This document shows positions 36,781 to 48,383 of a stretch of 64,000 bases of DNA, piece after piece. Position numbers and translations under genes: made by a program. The stretch spans positions 16,894,202-16,958,201 of the forward strand of contig NC_135386.1 of the NCBI RefSeq assembly GCF_049243985.1. Reading direction: 5' to 3'. How positions within the stretch are numbered: position 1 is the first letter of the stretch; every line of letters begins with the position of its first letter. Source of the DNA: Paroedura picta (lineage: Eukaryota; Chordata; Lepidosauria; Squamata; Gekkonidae). The notes under the pieces are model-generated. The model saw only the letters and a list, made by a program, of their open reading frames with translations. It did not search any database and had not been told where the DNA came from.

Positions 36781-37221
36781 CTTTAAAAAGAAAACATGAG
36801 TTTGTTTAAAAATATATATTTTACCTAAGAAAAAAGGCATTAATTGCAATTTTGAGCTACAACTCAGCTTATTATCAGTTTTACATTTATGACTAATTAT
36901 CTAAATCCAAAGAATTCAATTAGCTTACGTACAGAAAGACCTACTATTTACAAAGGTATGGACAAGTCCCTAGCCCTCAAATCATTGTGTAGACATTTAA
37001 GCAAGCATGATGTAAGTGTCTAAAAGTTACACTGCGCATGTAAGCCTGCCTACCTCTTATTTCTCAGTGCAAACTGTTGTTTTTTCTTACACCAAGACAT
37101 GAATATGCATTTTAATTTTACATATTGATCATAAAAAATTATTTGGACGTAATTCCCTCTTTCTTTCTCTTTCTCTATTTTGCTTATCTAATATGTTCAC
37201 AATAGCTGCCTGAGATTATGA

Positions 37222-37335
37222 CCCATTGTAAGAAGAAGTACACCCTTCAAACTCCACTGAGGTCAATGGGGTTTAGAAGGTCATAACTCCAATGTAAGCC
37301 ATTTAATGCAGAAATACGTTCCACTGAAATCAACA
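37222..37335. repeat. Old palindromic repeat
   Basis: Contains TACACCCTTCAAACTCCACT, then GAGGTCAATGGGGTTTAGAA and GGTCATAACTCC, which together form a loose inverted repeat. This is typical of an ancient reptilian dispersed element. Confidence 0.4.
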
Positions 37336-39959
37336 GGACCTTTTTTCTAAACCAATATATTTATGAGGGTATTGGTTTTCAAAAATAATTTAGATGCATG
37401 CTCATTTATAAGTTTAGCAATAAACTAAATTATGAAAAATAGGGTTGCCTTTAGTTTGAACAGGAGGTCTAGCATTCCTTTTATTTGGGGAAACTGTGTA
37501 AAATGGAAGGCAAGCTACACACTGGAGACAGACAACACACTAACGTGAATTTTAAATTCTTCTCACCTATTGAGAATAGATTCTATAGTTCAGCAGAAAG
37601 CCATCAGTTATCGCAGGAATAAACATTCAGCAAATACCTAAATAAAAGAAAATGTCTTTAGATAAACATTTCTGTTCAGTATTTACAAAGTGGTGAGTTC
37701 AATAAGCACCGATAAGATAAAGATAATGTTGACTGTATTTCTACGTTAAGGATTTTCGGAAACAATTTGTTTCCAGCCAGACACTATAAGCTTTTTCATC
37801 TACTTAGCTTAGTTTCACAGCCTCATTAGCGAAAACACTGCATAGATATCACACTATGGATACATAATTCAAAACCAATATTAGCGCCAGTCACACCAGT
37901 CACACATCACTGATGGCAAAATAGTTTTATATTGATTTCAGCCCTCTTTTCTTGCAGTGGATTATAAATTGGTAACTTTATCCCTAACAGGCTTTAGCCA
38001 AGTTAATATTTCCATCTGTTTCAGAATAAATTGAAGTCCATACCGAAAACATTTGAAGTCTTATAAAATGACAGTAAGGATAACAGCCATTATTTTAAAT
38101 AACTTTCTCTGCAGTGCCCTTTTCTGGAAGGCCAGTATTGGCTCCAACTGATTATACGGGCAGTAAGGTCCAAAGCCTTTGAAAAATAAATTTACAAGCA
38201 TGCTAAAAATACGGCAGGATCCAGTTCTATGCTAGAACTTTCTTCAACAGTTTACTCCTCATGTCACTCAAGATCCAAAATATCATAAGCATTAACCCCA
38301 GATGGAATATGAAAATTTTAGAACTTGGACTAATTAGTAAGATCAAGCTATTGGACAAAAATGAATAGGCTTTCCACGTAGAAATGTCAGTTAAAGATGT
38401 ACCTTGCAAAATCTGGGCATCTGAAAATTACTCTGAATGTCAAATGGCTAACTTCAACAAACCAAGGAAAAAATCAAGTGCCAAAGATTCCATCTCAAGT
38501 TTTCTTGCAAATTCGAGGCATTTTAGAAGGGTGAATACCAAATGTACCTTACAATCAAAATGCCAAATACAAGGATATGGAAGACGGGCAGTAACACTTT
38601 AATAATGCCCTCTGTTTGTTCTAACTACTTATTTTTATGTCAGCACAGCCCATTTTAACTGTATTTGCTTTTACCGTGGATTCCTGTTCTAATAGAGAAG
38701 TGCAACCAACCTTTTAACGGGAATGTAAAAAATGTTTGTATATTTAAAGAAGTCCATAATACCTAATTTATCTGAAGCCCAAAACACATTACCATTCCCC
38801 TTTTCCCATTAAAACACACTCAAAAATTCATTTTTAGAGATTCTTTTATTTTTAAAACAAATGCTCTATCAACTTTTTCCCCTGCAGTCTACTTCCTTAT
38901 AACTGGTTTGGAAGGAGTTAAAAGCCAACACCCCACATTCAAAAAACAAGTTTTTTTTATATCTGAGAAAAGACGGACAGAAATGGCGTCTTTTGTTCTT
39001 ACAAAAAGTAGACATGTTTGTTTCTCCCTTTCAGTTGAAGGAAGAACCATCAGCACCCATAAAGTATTCAGGACTTTGACAGACATATAGGGAATCAGTG
39101 TACTTTTCATTTCTCCCGGTGAATATTTTTGGGGAGAGGGTGCAGTCTCAATTCGCTGCAGATCCCCACCTTGTCAAAAACGCTGCATTGAATTTATTTA
39201 TTTATTTTACAAAATTACTGTCTTCAAAGATGCCAGTCCTTCGGAATCCAATCTAGTATGGGGTTTACCAAAAACCCACACTAAAATCTTAGGGTCTCCA
39301 TTAGGGGAGAAGTTTCCTTTATGGCGGGGGTATCGTAAGCTTCTCCCCCTCCCCCAAATACTGCTGCAAAAGATGGAGAGGGGGAGAAGAAAAACTCTGC
39401 AGTTCCAATGGCGGCTGGGGCTTGACGTTCATCCTTCAACGTTATGCTCACCTCCTCCATCAGGAGTCCTTGCCCCATACCTCTGGGGGGGCTCTTCCAA
39501 TGGGGGACAGCAATGTTTTAACACCCCGCACAAGGCAGCCGGAGAGAAGCCCAAGGACGGCTATGGCGGAATCCCTCTTTTGGCCGCCTCCAACCTTGAA
39601 GGGCAGGTCCTGTCCTTTTGCCAGGGGCCCCCCTCCTTGCTACCCCACCCCTTTCCAACCCAAATCGGGGGCACCCCACCACCTCCAAGCTTTCGGGGAC
39701 CCCTGAAGCCCCCAACTTGCCCAAAGGGCATGAGCAGCCTCGCTATCTTCCTTCCCCATCTCCCTCTCAGAATCGGGTCCAGGTTCGCCCCCCTGCCCAG
39801 TTCGGAGGGGGGAACCACCCAAGGTTGCCCCCCCTTTAAGTGGGGAGCTTCTTCTCCCCTGATCAAAAGAGAGAATCTGCCTGTGTTGGCTGTGGGGGGA
39901 GTTTTTGCTTTTCTCCCACCTTGAATGTCAGATTCCCCCCCCCCAAAAAAAAGCCCCAC
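37336..39959 (-). other. Intron of the CHASERR-like transcript, no recognised feature
   Basis: AT-rich to about 39,200, then C-rich. No repeat family or exon stands out. A possible donor GGAG|GTGAGC at about 39,446 has no convincing exon above it. Confidence 0.4.
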
Positions 39960-41070
39960 CCTGTTAGTTCGACATCCAGCTGGATCTGGGCTCGGGGCTC
40001 CCCTCCGACCCCCAGGAAGGGCAAGGGGGCTTCGCAACTGACCAGGAGGGCCGTTCGGGGGGGGGGGTCTGGGTCTCTCCCTCTCCCTCCCCCCCCCCCC
40101 GGCGGCTCCAAGGACATCTTGTTTTCCTCCTCAAGGACAAAGAGACAATGGCGGCCAGTGGGCTGGGCAGGCAGGGAAGCGGCGCCCGGGGGGCGAAGGG
40201 GACGAGAGATACTCACCCTCCTCGGCCGAGGGACGAGAGGCGGGCGGAGGCGACCTCGGCCGCCCGGGAAGGGCGCGGGGCGGCGGGCAAGGAGCCCGGC
40301 CAGCCCCGCGGAGTCTCCGGCGTCGTCCTGAGGGGCGCGGGAGACCCTCCTCAGCCCCCCCGGGCCCGGCCGCAGCCCCCGCGTCGGCAGCGGCCGCCTG
40401 AGGCCGGGCGGGCTGGTGTGAGGGGCGAGCGGCGTCGGCGGGGCGGAGGAGCGCGGGCGTCGAGCTGCTGCCTGCCCGGCCATCTTGCGCCGTGTGTGTG
40501 CGGGTGAGGGAAGGGAAGCCTCTGCCCGTCTCCGCCGTCGCTGAGCGAAGCCTTCCTCCCCTCCCCTCCCCCATCCGCGCCCCTACCCAGCAGCACAAAA
40601 TGGCCGCCCTCAGACGACGCCGCTGCAGAGGGAGGGAGGGAGGGAGCGCGCGCCGGCTCCCCCAGCGCGGCGCGCGCCCGGATCCGCCACTGCGCCTGCG
40701 CCCGCGGCTCTCCCCGATTGGCCCGTCGTTCTTCTCGCCCCGATTGGCCGCGCCGGCTTTGCCCCGTCAGGCGGGGACGCGTCGCTATTGGTTCGTCGTC
40801 TCGCTCCTTGGTTGTGTGTGTGTGCGTGTGTTTTTTTTAACCCCACCCCAACGGGTGTCGCTGGCTCGCGCGAGCCGCAGCTGGCTCGCCTTCTGATTGG
40901 CTGCGCTCTCTCTCGTGCTCCTGCCACCTCCTCCTCTCCCCCAGATGACGAAAGGCTCTCTCGCGCCGCGGCCGAGCGAAATGTTTGTGCGGAAGGGAGG
41001 GGGGGGGAACGGCTCTTCTGATTGGCCAGAAGAAATTGGCGCGCGCTGCGCGGGATGATAAATTCAAGGG
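39960..41070 (-). promoter_or_regulatory. CpG island promoter of the CHASERR-like transcript
   Basis: A large CpG island. ATTGG on the plus strand (CCAAT on the minus) occurs at 40,717, 40,743, 40,787, 40,896 and 41,021. An NRF1-like TGCGCCTGCGCC lies at about 40,690. YY1-like sites are AAGATGGCCGG on the minus strand at 40,476-40,486 and AAAATGGCCGCC on the plus strand at about 40,597. The arrangement suggests minus-strand initiation near 40,500-40,600. There is no TATA box. Confidence 0.7.
40217..40500 (-). ncRNA. Putative first exon of the CHASERR-like transcript
   Basis: A strong donor CGAGGAGG|GTGAGTATC sits at 40,216, inside the CpG island. The upper end is estimated from the YY1 and CCAAT sites. 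An ATG in good context (AAGATGG, A of ATG at 40,483) opens a frame that stays open to the donor (89 codons); its coding status is discussed under findings. Confidence 0.45.
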
Positions 41071-41247
41071 CCCGCCAACTTTTGCGTGTCAGTTGCAGAC
41101 CCTATAAGGTCGTGAGCATGAGCCCCTAAGCCGTGTGTGGACAAACTGTGGCTCTGCAGATTTCTGTGGATTACCTTAGCATGAGCCAGCCATGGTCATC
41201 TAAAGGCCCACAATATGGCCTCCTGGCCCTAGTGCAAGGGCGCCATA

Positions 41248-41369
41248 GCCTAGATGTCCATGGACTACAATTCCCAGGAGCCCCTGCCAGCGAATGCTGG
41301 CAGGGGCTCCTGGGAATTGTAGTCCATGGACATCTGGAGGGCCGCAGTTTGACTACCCCTGGCCTAGAC
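41248..41369. mobile_element. hAT-type hairpin MITE with one end missing
   Basis: The right end is ...TTTGACTACCCCTG, but the left side starts within the arm at ATGTCCATGG. The arms and centre match the 56,240 copy. GCCTAGAT (41,248) and GCCTAGAC (41,362) flank it like a duplicated target. Confidence 0.85.
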
Positions 41370-41514
41370 GGTACTCCTCACAACAGTCACCACACGCCTT
41401 CACAGTTTTCCACACTGAGCATTTGGCGCCTGGTGCCTCACATGCACTACTCAATCCCCCAATCTTGGCAATGTTTTTAGACATTGGTTCGCTGAAAGGA
41501 AACGTCACCAAAGG

Positions 41515-41650
41515 ATCCGCTGGCTCGACAGGATCAAAGCCGATACAAGGATGCCCGTGAACCAACTAAAAGAAGCGGTCATTGGCAGAAACATGGCGAA
41601 AACTTTCCTATAGAATTGCCAAGGGTCAGACATGACTGAACAGATAACCT
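41515..41650 (+). mobile_element. Possible LINE 3' remnant
   Basis: The plus strand reads DRIKADTRMPVNQLKEAVIG and continues RNMAKTFL, then TGCCAAGGGTCAGACATGAC. This resembles the C-terminal end of a non-LTR ORF2 plus tail, but the family cannot be named. Confidence 0.3.
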
Positions 41651-44344
41651 CATCATCAGCACCACACTACTAGTCATGCCTCCACAGTTCAGCACATGGA
41701 GCATGTGGCTCTTGGGGCCTCACACCTGGTACTCATTCACCCAACGTTGGTGATGGTTGCGCCACCACAGAAGTCCCACAGAAACTCCTTCGCCTTCATC
41801 GCCTACTGTTTTTAGACGTTTGTTCCTCACAGAAGCCACTGCACAACTAATCATACCTTCACAGGTCACCACATCAAGTATGTGGCATCTTGTTCCCTCA
41901 CACCTCCTACTGATGATCTAGACCATCATAGTGGTGGCAGTATCTTTGCTTTCCTCGCCCAATGTTTTTAGACATTTGTTCTTCACGTAAATCAATGACT
42001 CCATCACTCAGTGCCACGTGTGCGCTTCACTGTTTCACACACAGAGCCGCCACAAAGATCGTGGACAATTTTCTCTTTTCAGAAAAAAGTAACACAGAAA
42101 CATGCTCACTTTTGTGATCTACAGCTTTAAAAATCACCAGCTCTTAAAAAAAAAATTAACACTTTTATAAAAGCAAGGACGCCTCCATATTTCACCACAT
42201 CCATAGCCACATGTACTTCTCCTTATGCCACCTCAGCGGTGGCCACAAGAATGGCACACCATGCTCAGCAGCAAACCATCTTCTATGTGACAAAAAAATC
42301 AAGATGTCCTTTCATATTATTAACCTATGGTTTTAGACGTCAACTGTTCTTCACAGGACTCAGTGGATATCTAGATGACCCTGTGATTCTATGACTCCTT
42401 CACATTTCAATACAACCAGTGGTTGGCATCTTGATTAGCCATATGTACTCCTCATTGTCCCATCTCAGGCATGGCCACAAGTGTAGCACGTCATCCTCAG
42501 GAGAACAGCCACTGGTCTGATGCCACCAAAGAAACCCTTCAACTTTCCACAATCCTCTGCCCATACTAATGTCATCCATACCACAGATGTGACCTAGCTA
42601 GATGGAGCCAATTTGTCACTCTTGGGATGCCCAGCAAGAAAGTTTCACAGAAGTTTAATTGTCTCCAGTTTGAATATTTAACCTAGTTTGCCTGAAACAA
42701 TCATTAAGTTGAAGCTTCTCTTTTAAAATAATAGGGTTGAATCACAAGGATCTCTTTTCATAGGCATGACCAGAGTCGTCATCTTGGCCTGCCAAAACCT
42801 CTACGCAACCTCAAGTCAAGTCAAATTTTATTTATGATCATTCAGACCAAAGTTCAAATACACAATCAAAAATTGGATGAATGAATGAATACAAAAAGAA
42901 ATGTTTGAGTACAAAAAGGGTGTATATCCTTTGAAGGGAGACTTTGATATTGGTCTATAATTGGCTGGATTAAGTTGGCTCTTCCAACATGTAGAGGCCT
43001 TGGCCTCTACATCATTTTGTGGCTGATCTCTCACTAAGCTCTGTTGGGGATACTGTTATTGTATTTCCTACGTTGGCAAGGGACTGGACTACATGACAGA
43101 TTCGAGATTCTATAAAGAAAAGCTACGTTGGACAAAGGAGAGTGCAAAAAGAACGCAATCGTGTCACGTGGAGTGTTGACTTTTGATATATCTCTGTTTT
43201 TATTTTTCAGCCTGGTCATGCATTCTGTAAACCTAGGCTTAAAGGAAAGCCCCGAAAAGTCATTTGCCTCCAAGACCTGATCTCCTTTACATAGTTGGGA
43301 ATTAGAACACTTTGTAGCATTTTGCAATACCTGCATCCAACCCCCTTTCTAGACAACTAGATTTGGATAAAACAGCCAATACCTGTTGCTTCTTGCTTAT
43401 ATTCGTTGTATTTTTGACGAAGAACCAAAGGAGTTCTTGCATTTACTTTCCCCACCCCCACCCCATGGAGCTGTTGACACCTGATGTTATTCCCCAGACC
43501 TCTCCAAGGGGGATTATTTTGAGCCTGTTTTATGGGCAAGCCGTACCTAATTACCCACAGCTTAATTGCTCCTTGCTGATTTCTCCTCTTGGTCATATGG
43601 TCTGTCTCCAGATCCATCTGATTTGCACTCTCAACACCAACCCCACGCCAGGATTGTCAGCTCATGGCTACAGAATCATGGTTCCCAACGAGAAAGTCAT
43701 CTGAGGAAGGAGGGAAGAGGGAGGACATTTCAGACTTTTATGCCCCATACAATACTAAACGGCCTTTAATGGCACAATAAAGAAGTGAAGAGTTGTTGGA
43801 ATTCTGCAGAGAACACTTCCCCCCTGCAAAACTCTGCTTCCATTGCCGAGAAATTTCCTCTTTTGCCATGCTTTACTTCACTTTCATTCTTTATTGTCTT
43901 TGTACGTTCAGACAGAGTAATGCAGAACGCAGACAGCTGTGTGCCGATGGGGGATGGGGTGGAACATACTCCTTTGCGCAAGTTGCCCTTTCCACATCAC
44001 TCCCATGGAGCTGAGCTGTGCAGTACCAGAGTTTCCACATCCAGTTGTTTTTCAGAAAATTTGGAATCAGGTCAAGGGAAGTACGGAAGACTGATCTGTC
44101 GCCTGCAAGCGGGGTGGAAAAATTCCTCTCTCGCTCTCAGCCTCCAAGCTATAAAAGGCCTGGTGTGTTTGCAAAACATCAGTGCCACTGAAATGGTTCT
44201 AGCTTCCCCGCACCATTTGGTGTTGGGTTTCTCGGCAGGGGATATATGTTTGCAGCAGGGGGGTGGGGGAGAGGGGGAAGAAGCTGCTTTTGTGTCAGTC
44301 CTCTGCCTCAGAGGACTGGGGCTCCCTGGGGAGATGAGCTTCCT
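41651..44344. other. Intergenic, no gene recognised
   Basis: AT-rich intergenic DNA. Several paragraphs share loose wording such as TTTTTAGACATTTGTTCTTC around 41,810, 41,965 and 42,330, so an old tandem expansion is possible. No coding exon is convincing. Confidence 0.4.
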
Positions 44345-44440
44345 TGTGAAAGATTCAAATGGGTAGCTGTGTTGGTCTGCAGTAGCACAATTAAATTAGA
44401 GTCTGATTTTTTCGTTGTGAAAGTAATCATTCAGCTGCCG
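44345..44440 (+). repeat. LINE-tailed SINE fragment
   Basis: Contains AAATGGGTAGCTGTGTTGGT and CTGCAGTAGCACAATTAAAT followed by AGAGTC. This is the central part of the SINE family whose tails occur at 17,015 and 53,950. Confidence 0.55.
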
Positions 44441-45858
44441 AAAAGCTCAAATTTGGAATCCACAAGAACACAGAGTTGACTAATTTCGGGGCAGCCCCCA
44501 GTTATTGCATGCAAAAGCATATTCCCTTCTTGTCTGGCATCAGATGTGAGCTGTGACCCAAGTCACACTCAAAGCACAAAATAAGCAAAAGGGCTTGTAT
44601 TATTGCGTTAATTGAAATCAAAGTGTTATGGGACAGTTTTCGGCATTCCTTCTGCTGCTGCTTTGAGTGCAGAGGTCTCCCTCGTCGTACTTTTCTTTGC
44701 CCTGGCCTCTGGTGGCTGAAGCTTCCCCTTTTGTGAGCCCCTGCAGATCTTTCAGGGGCCTTTGAAAGAAAAGAGAACTCACATGCCACTGTGGTGGTAA
44801 AGCTAGAGAGTTTTGTCCGCTTTGAATGCAACTGACTTATTGCTGTAGTTTAAAATCTCTAGCCCGCTTGAATCAAATGTACTTGACATACTCATGTTAA
44901 TAAAAAAAAAAGGACAATTCACAGATTACTGGTGCCTCTGTAGGAAAAGGTTGTGTTTTTCTAAATCCTCCAAAAGCCCCGAGTTTCACAGGTCTGCCCA
45001 AAGTCAAATGAACCCCTGCATTTTAGACATGGAATTTTGATCAGCCCAGTGCCAGTTGAAAAAGAGGGCATCATTGGCCACTGTGGCTCTTGAAGAATGG
45101 TCCCTTTCAGATCACTGACTTCCACGTGAAATAGGGAACGCTTATTCCAGAATCACAGCTCCTTAGAATTGCTCATCGGAGTTCCTTGGAACAAAATGAC
45201 TATCTAGCAAGCAGTGTGATACAGAATCTTATGTGGGGGAAAACCACAGCAAAAGTCAGCCCTGATTTCATAACATTGTATCTTCACACAGTTACACAGG
45301 TCAGAGGGGGGAGGGATCCTTTATTTCTAACATGAAGAATCTTCTCAGTGGCCAGAAAACCGCCTTGTTCTATAAATTGAGGCCCAAAGTACCTATGATT
45401 CATGATTTCCAAAGCTTAAAAAAGTGAAGCTCCTGTGACTCATGTCACATGTAGCTGGAGGCTAAGCCAAAAGCAGCGCTCAAGACATGGAAAGATAAGC
45501 ATGTCCCTGAGGTCATTTCCACATTGAGTGTTTGGTTTAGCTTTGTGCTGACAGGAAGGGGAGGAAAGGGAATCACAGTGGTGCCTTCATGTGCACCTTC
45601 CGACTGTCCCCCAATCCTCCTCTGAACATTCCTAAGCCTGCTTCACTACTGTCTTCATAGAAGGCTCCATTGGGTGCTATTTGTATGGGAAAACCCAAAT
45701 ACTGTCCCAGGCCCAACCAAATCTGAGCCATTTTTCCTGTCCCAGTCTTCTGCAGCCAACATCTCCCTGGCCTGGGTCACAGTTTAGTGGTTGTGTGGCC
45801 AAGCATTCTCCTGACAGGAGTTGGACAACTTGGCTCTCTCCTCCCGAACCGCCTCTCC
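44441..45858. other. Intergenic, nothing recognised
   Basis: No open frame, repeat family or RNA gene could be supported in this stretch. Confidence 0.4.
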
Positions 45859-45883
45859 TGTGTGTGTGTGTGTGTGTGTGTGT
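45859..45883. repeat. (TG)n microsatellite
   Basis: About 12 TG units. Confidence 0.95.
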
Positions 45884-46261
45884 TCTCTGCTGTGCTGTGA
45901 GAAAAAGATTGCTGAGAGTCATTTTCAGGGTTGGGGCCTCAAAAAAGAAACATTTAGGCCTGCTCCCCTGGCCCTGTAAAAATGGCCTGAGATCAGGGTT
46001 GGCTGTTACCATACTTATCTGTAGTGTGAATTGCCCTGCTGTCACTTTGTGCCTTTAACATATGATTTAGCTAATGATTTAGCTGTGATGTTTGGGGTTT
46101 GAGGGGAGCCCTCCTTTCTTTTTTATTTGCCGGCTGTTTTTCGGCATGAGACATTGGTTTCTTCTAATGCCAGTCAACGATCTTGGAACTCTAAAACTGT
46201 GGGTTTTAGGGGGTTTCTTTTAATAAAAAGATTTATTTTTGAATTGGTAATTGACACATGA

Positions 46262-46352
46262 GCACATATAGCTGCCTTATGCTGGATCTTGACCAATGGA
46301 AATGCTGAGGATTGAACCTTCTGCATGCCAGCCAGATGACCAGTGAGTCATG
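46262..46352 (-). mobile_element. tRNA-derived SINE head fragment
   Basis: Contains GGATTGAACCTTCTGCATGC, a reversed B-box-like sequence, followed by CAGTGAGTCATGG. Relatives lie at 53,285 and 55,010. Confidence 0.5.
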
Positions 46353-47429
46353 GGCCCTCCCTAAATCACTATAACCTTCTAATCCTAAAAAGCAAAGCTG
46401 AAGATCAACTTTTAGAAATGTGGTGACAACGGAGGGGCAGCTGTGGGGGACAAATGTAGGGAGACCAATGTGGAAGGCCCAGATGTCCCTTCATTTAATT
46501 GGTAGCTTAAACAGCAATGAGAAACCTCCCCAATATTCATCACTACTATACGCAGGGAATTTAAAACAGAGGTTGAGAGAGCTGCTTTTTGTGGCTCCAT
46601 CTCATAGCATGGCTTATAATGTTTTATTTTTAAGCCAGCATTTTCAAATTTGCCATCAACTGTGCAAGTCCTCAGCATCGACCGGGATCAGGGGTTTCAT
46701 GATACTGACCTACACAATTAGAAATGTATCTGAGTCCAGGACTTTAACAGGATGAAGCCACAGAAAAAGGGTCCCTGCTGAGCTACCGTGACTAGAAGAG
46801 AAGAAATGTGGTCAGGGGCAGGAAACATATATTTCCTCCTTCGACAGACACACCCTCGTCAGTTCAGTTTAAATGTACCCGTCGCAAACTAAATCATATG
46901 TTATTCTGAGATGCTTCTCAGATATGAGCCAGTTTCTCAGTCCTCTTCACCCCTGCAGGCTTTCAACAAACAGGTAGAACAGGTCACACCCAGGAGCTGG
47001 TGAGAAGTTGCAAAGGCGAGTTAAAACCAGATCCTTCAACAAAACTTAGCTTAGGAATCAAGCTAATCCGGCTGCTTCTACATAGAGCTTTTTCTCCATG
47101 TTGGCTTTCAAACTGAGGTGTTTTTCTTCTCCGAATATCCACATGATCATGCGCTCTAACCATCCTCGTTTTAGGTTTCCCCCGTCCTCAATACACTCTT
47201 TCCAAAACTGCTGCAGTCCAATATTTTTTTTTGAAAGAATGCAATCCAAGTGCACTAGAGAGCATGGTGCACACTGGGCTGTTCTTCAAAGGTCGTCCCC
47301 ACCTCGGGACCATTTTCTTGCCACCAGCCCTTTGCATGCGCCGTTTCCCACAGGATTTTCCTGCCCTCAGAGGGTTCTTAAAAAAAATGGCTATTGCTAT
47401 AGCACTATTAGATCTATTACCACTAACCT

Positions 47430-47632
47430 ACAGTATTTGCTGGCGTATAAGACTACTTTTCCCCCCTGAAAAACATGCCTCCAAGTGGGGGAGTCATCCT
47501 ATACGCCGGGTGCACTTCAGTTGGGATAGACTTAGCTGCCCATAGTGGCCCATAGTACTCTATTTTGAGTGGAAATGTTGGGGGGTTGTCTTATACGTCC
47601 AGTCGTCTTATACGCCGGCAAATATGGTATTC
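47430..47632. mobile_element. Nonautonomous DNA transposon with TTTGCCGGCGTATAAGAC ends
   Basis: The left end TACAGTATTTGCTGGCGTAT and the right end reading (reversed) TACCATATTTGCCGGCGTAT form about 25-bp terminal inverted repeats. The inner part has GTATAAGAC/GTCTTATAC repeats. I do not recall a firm family name. Confidence 0.75.
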
Positions 47633-48169
47633 AAAAATTGTAATCGAAAGGTTATAGCGCTATAGCACATACACAAAACAAAACCAAGGGGAGGTGGTGG
47701 GCTAGAATTAGCACCCTTCTGAGAGCCAATGAAGAGTAGGTGTGGAAGGGGAAAGTCCAAAGAAAAGACTGAGAAAGGTGTACAGATACTTCCACCTATG
47801 GTGAGGTGGCTGAAGATGGGGAATGAAGGAAGCACTGTCCCAGCTATCTGCCTCCAGAAGTCCAGTTCAGAGTCCGTCTCACAACAGTGGAAATGTACCT
47901 GTAATGTGTCATCAGGCAGACCCACTCTTGTCTCTGCAGACCTTCTGGAGTTCCTCGAAGACTTAAACATATTTCAGGGGTTCCTCCATGGTCAAAAGGT
48001 TCGAGCTTGTGGTCCGAGCTTACGGTGCAATTGACTGATGCGCGTCTAGATCCCGTCTGCCAGATCTGGTCAGAGACCTTTGCTACCTATAAATATCCCT
48101 TGCCAAAACCAGAAAGGAGTTACCTTGCTATAAACACCCATGTCGCGACTAGCAAAGCAAACTTCAGAG

Positions 48170-48383
48170 CAGGGGTTTCCCAACCTTATGGGGACTGTGC
48201 ACGCGTTTGGAATTCTGACACAGAGTAGTGTGCAGAGCCACAAAATGGTTGCCACAGCTTCACTTTCAGTCACACAGGGACGATCTTGTGCTTCCGTGGT
48301 GGACACCGGCCAAGCGACTGATCAAGTCCGCCATGGTTTGTAAAAACGTTTAGCAGGAGCCGTGGCTTTAGAGATCCCTGCTC
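48170..48383 (+). mobile_element. hAT-like element, CAGGGGTTTCCCAAC end
   Basis: Begins CAGGGGTTTCCCAACCTTAT followed by GGAATTCTGACACAGAGTAG and CACAAAATGGTTGCCACAG. It ends near AGAGATCCCTG. It is the longest copy of the 29,838 family. No exact 8-bp duplication is visible. Confidence 0.6.

Larger units (their letters stand above)
25260..40500 (-). ncRNA. CHASERR: Putative CHASERR-like lncRNA locus upstream of CHD2
   Basis: In mammals CHASERR is a cytogenetically adjacent lncRNA on the same strand as CHD2. It starts about 16 kb upstream, ends within about 2 kb of the CHD2 promoter and lowers CHD2 expression in cis. Here a second CpG island lies about 16 kb upstream of the CHD2 island. It has minus-strand CCAAT boxes and a strong donor at 40,216. 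Candidate exons with good splice sites lie at 36,710, 32,983, 27,888 and 26,994. The final exon region is enriched for ATGG on the minus strand (21 against 9 on the plus strand, 25,261-26,945), the motif class described for the mammalian last exon. Identification rests on synteny and motif content, not alignment. An alternative is a distal CHD2 5'UTR exon, or a short coding gene. Exact ends are uncertain. Confidence 0.6.

Noticed and set aside
39420-39480. Extra exon ending at GGAG|GTGAGC near 39,446
   Set aside because: The donor is good but the only acceptor nearby (C-run plus CAG) leaves a 34-nt exon with no other support.
44148-44165. TATA-like CTATAAAAGGCC as a promoter
   Set aside because: No exon, start site or conserved context is visible downstream; a single TATA-like word is expected by chance.
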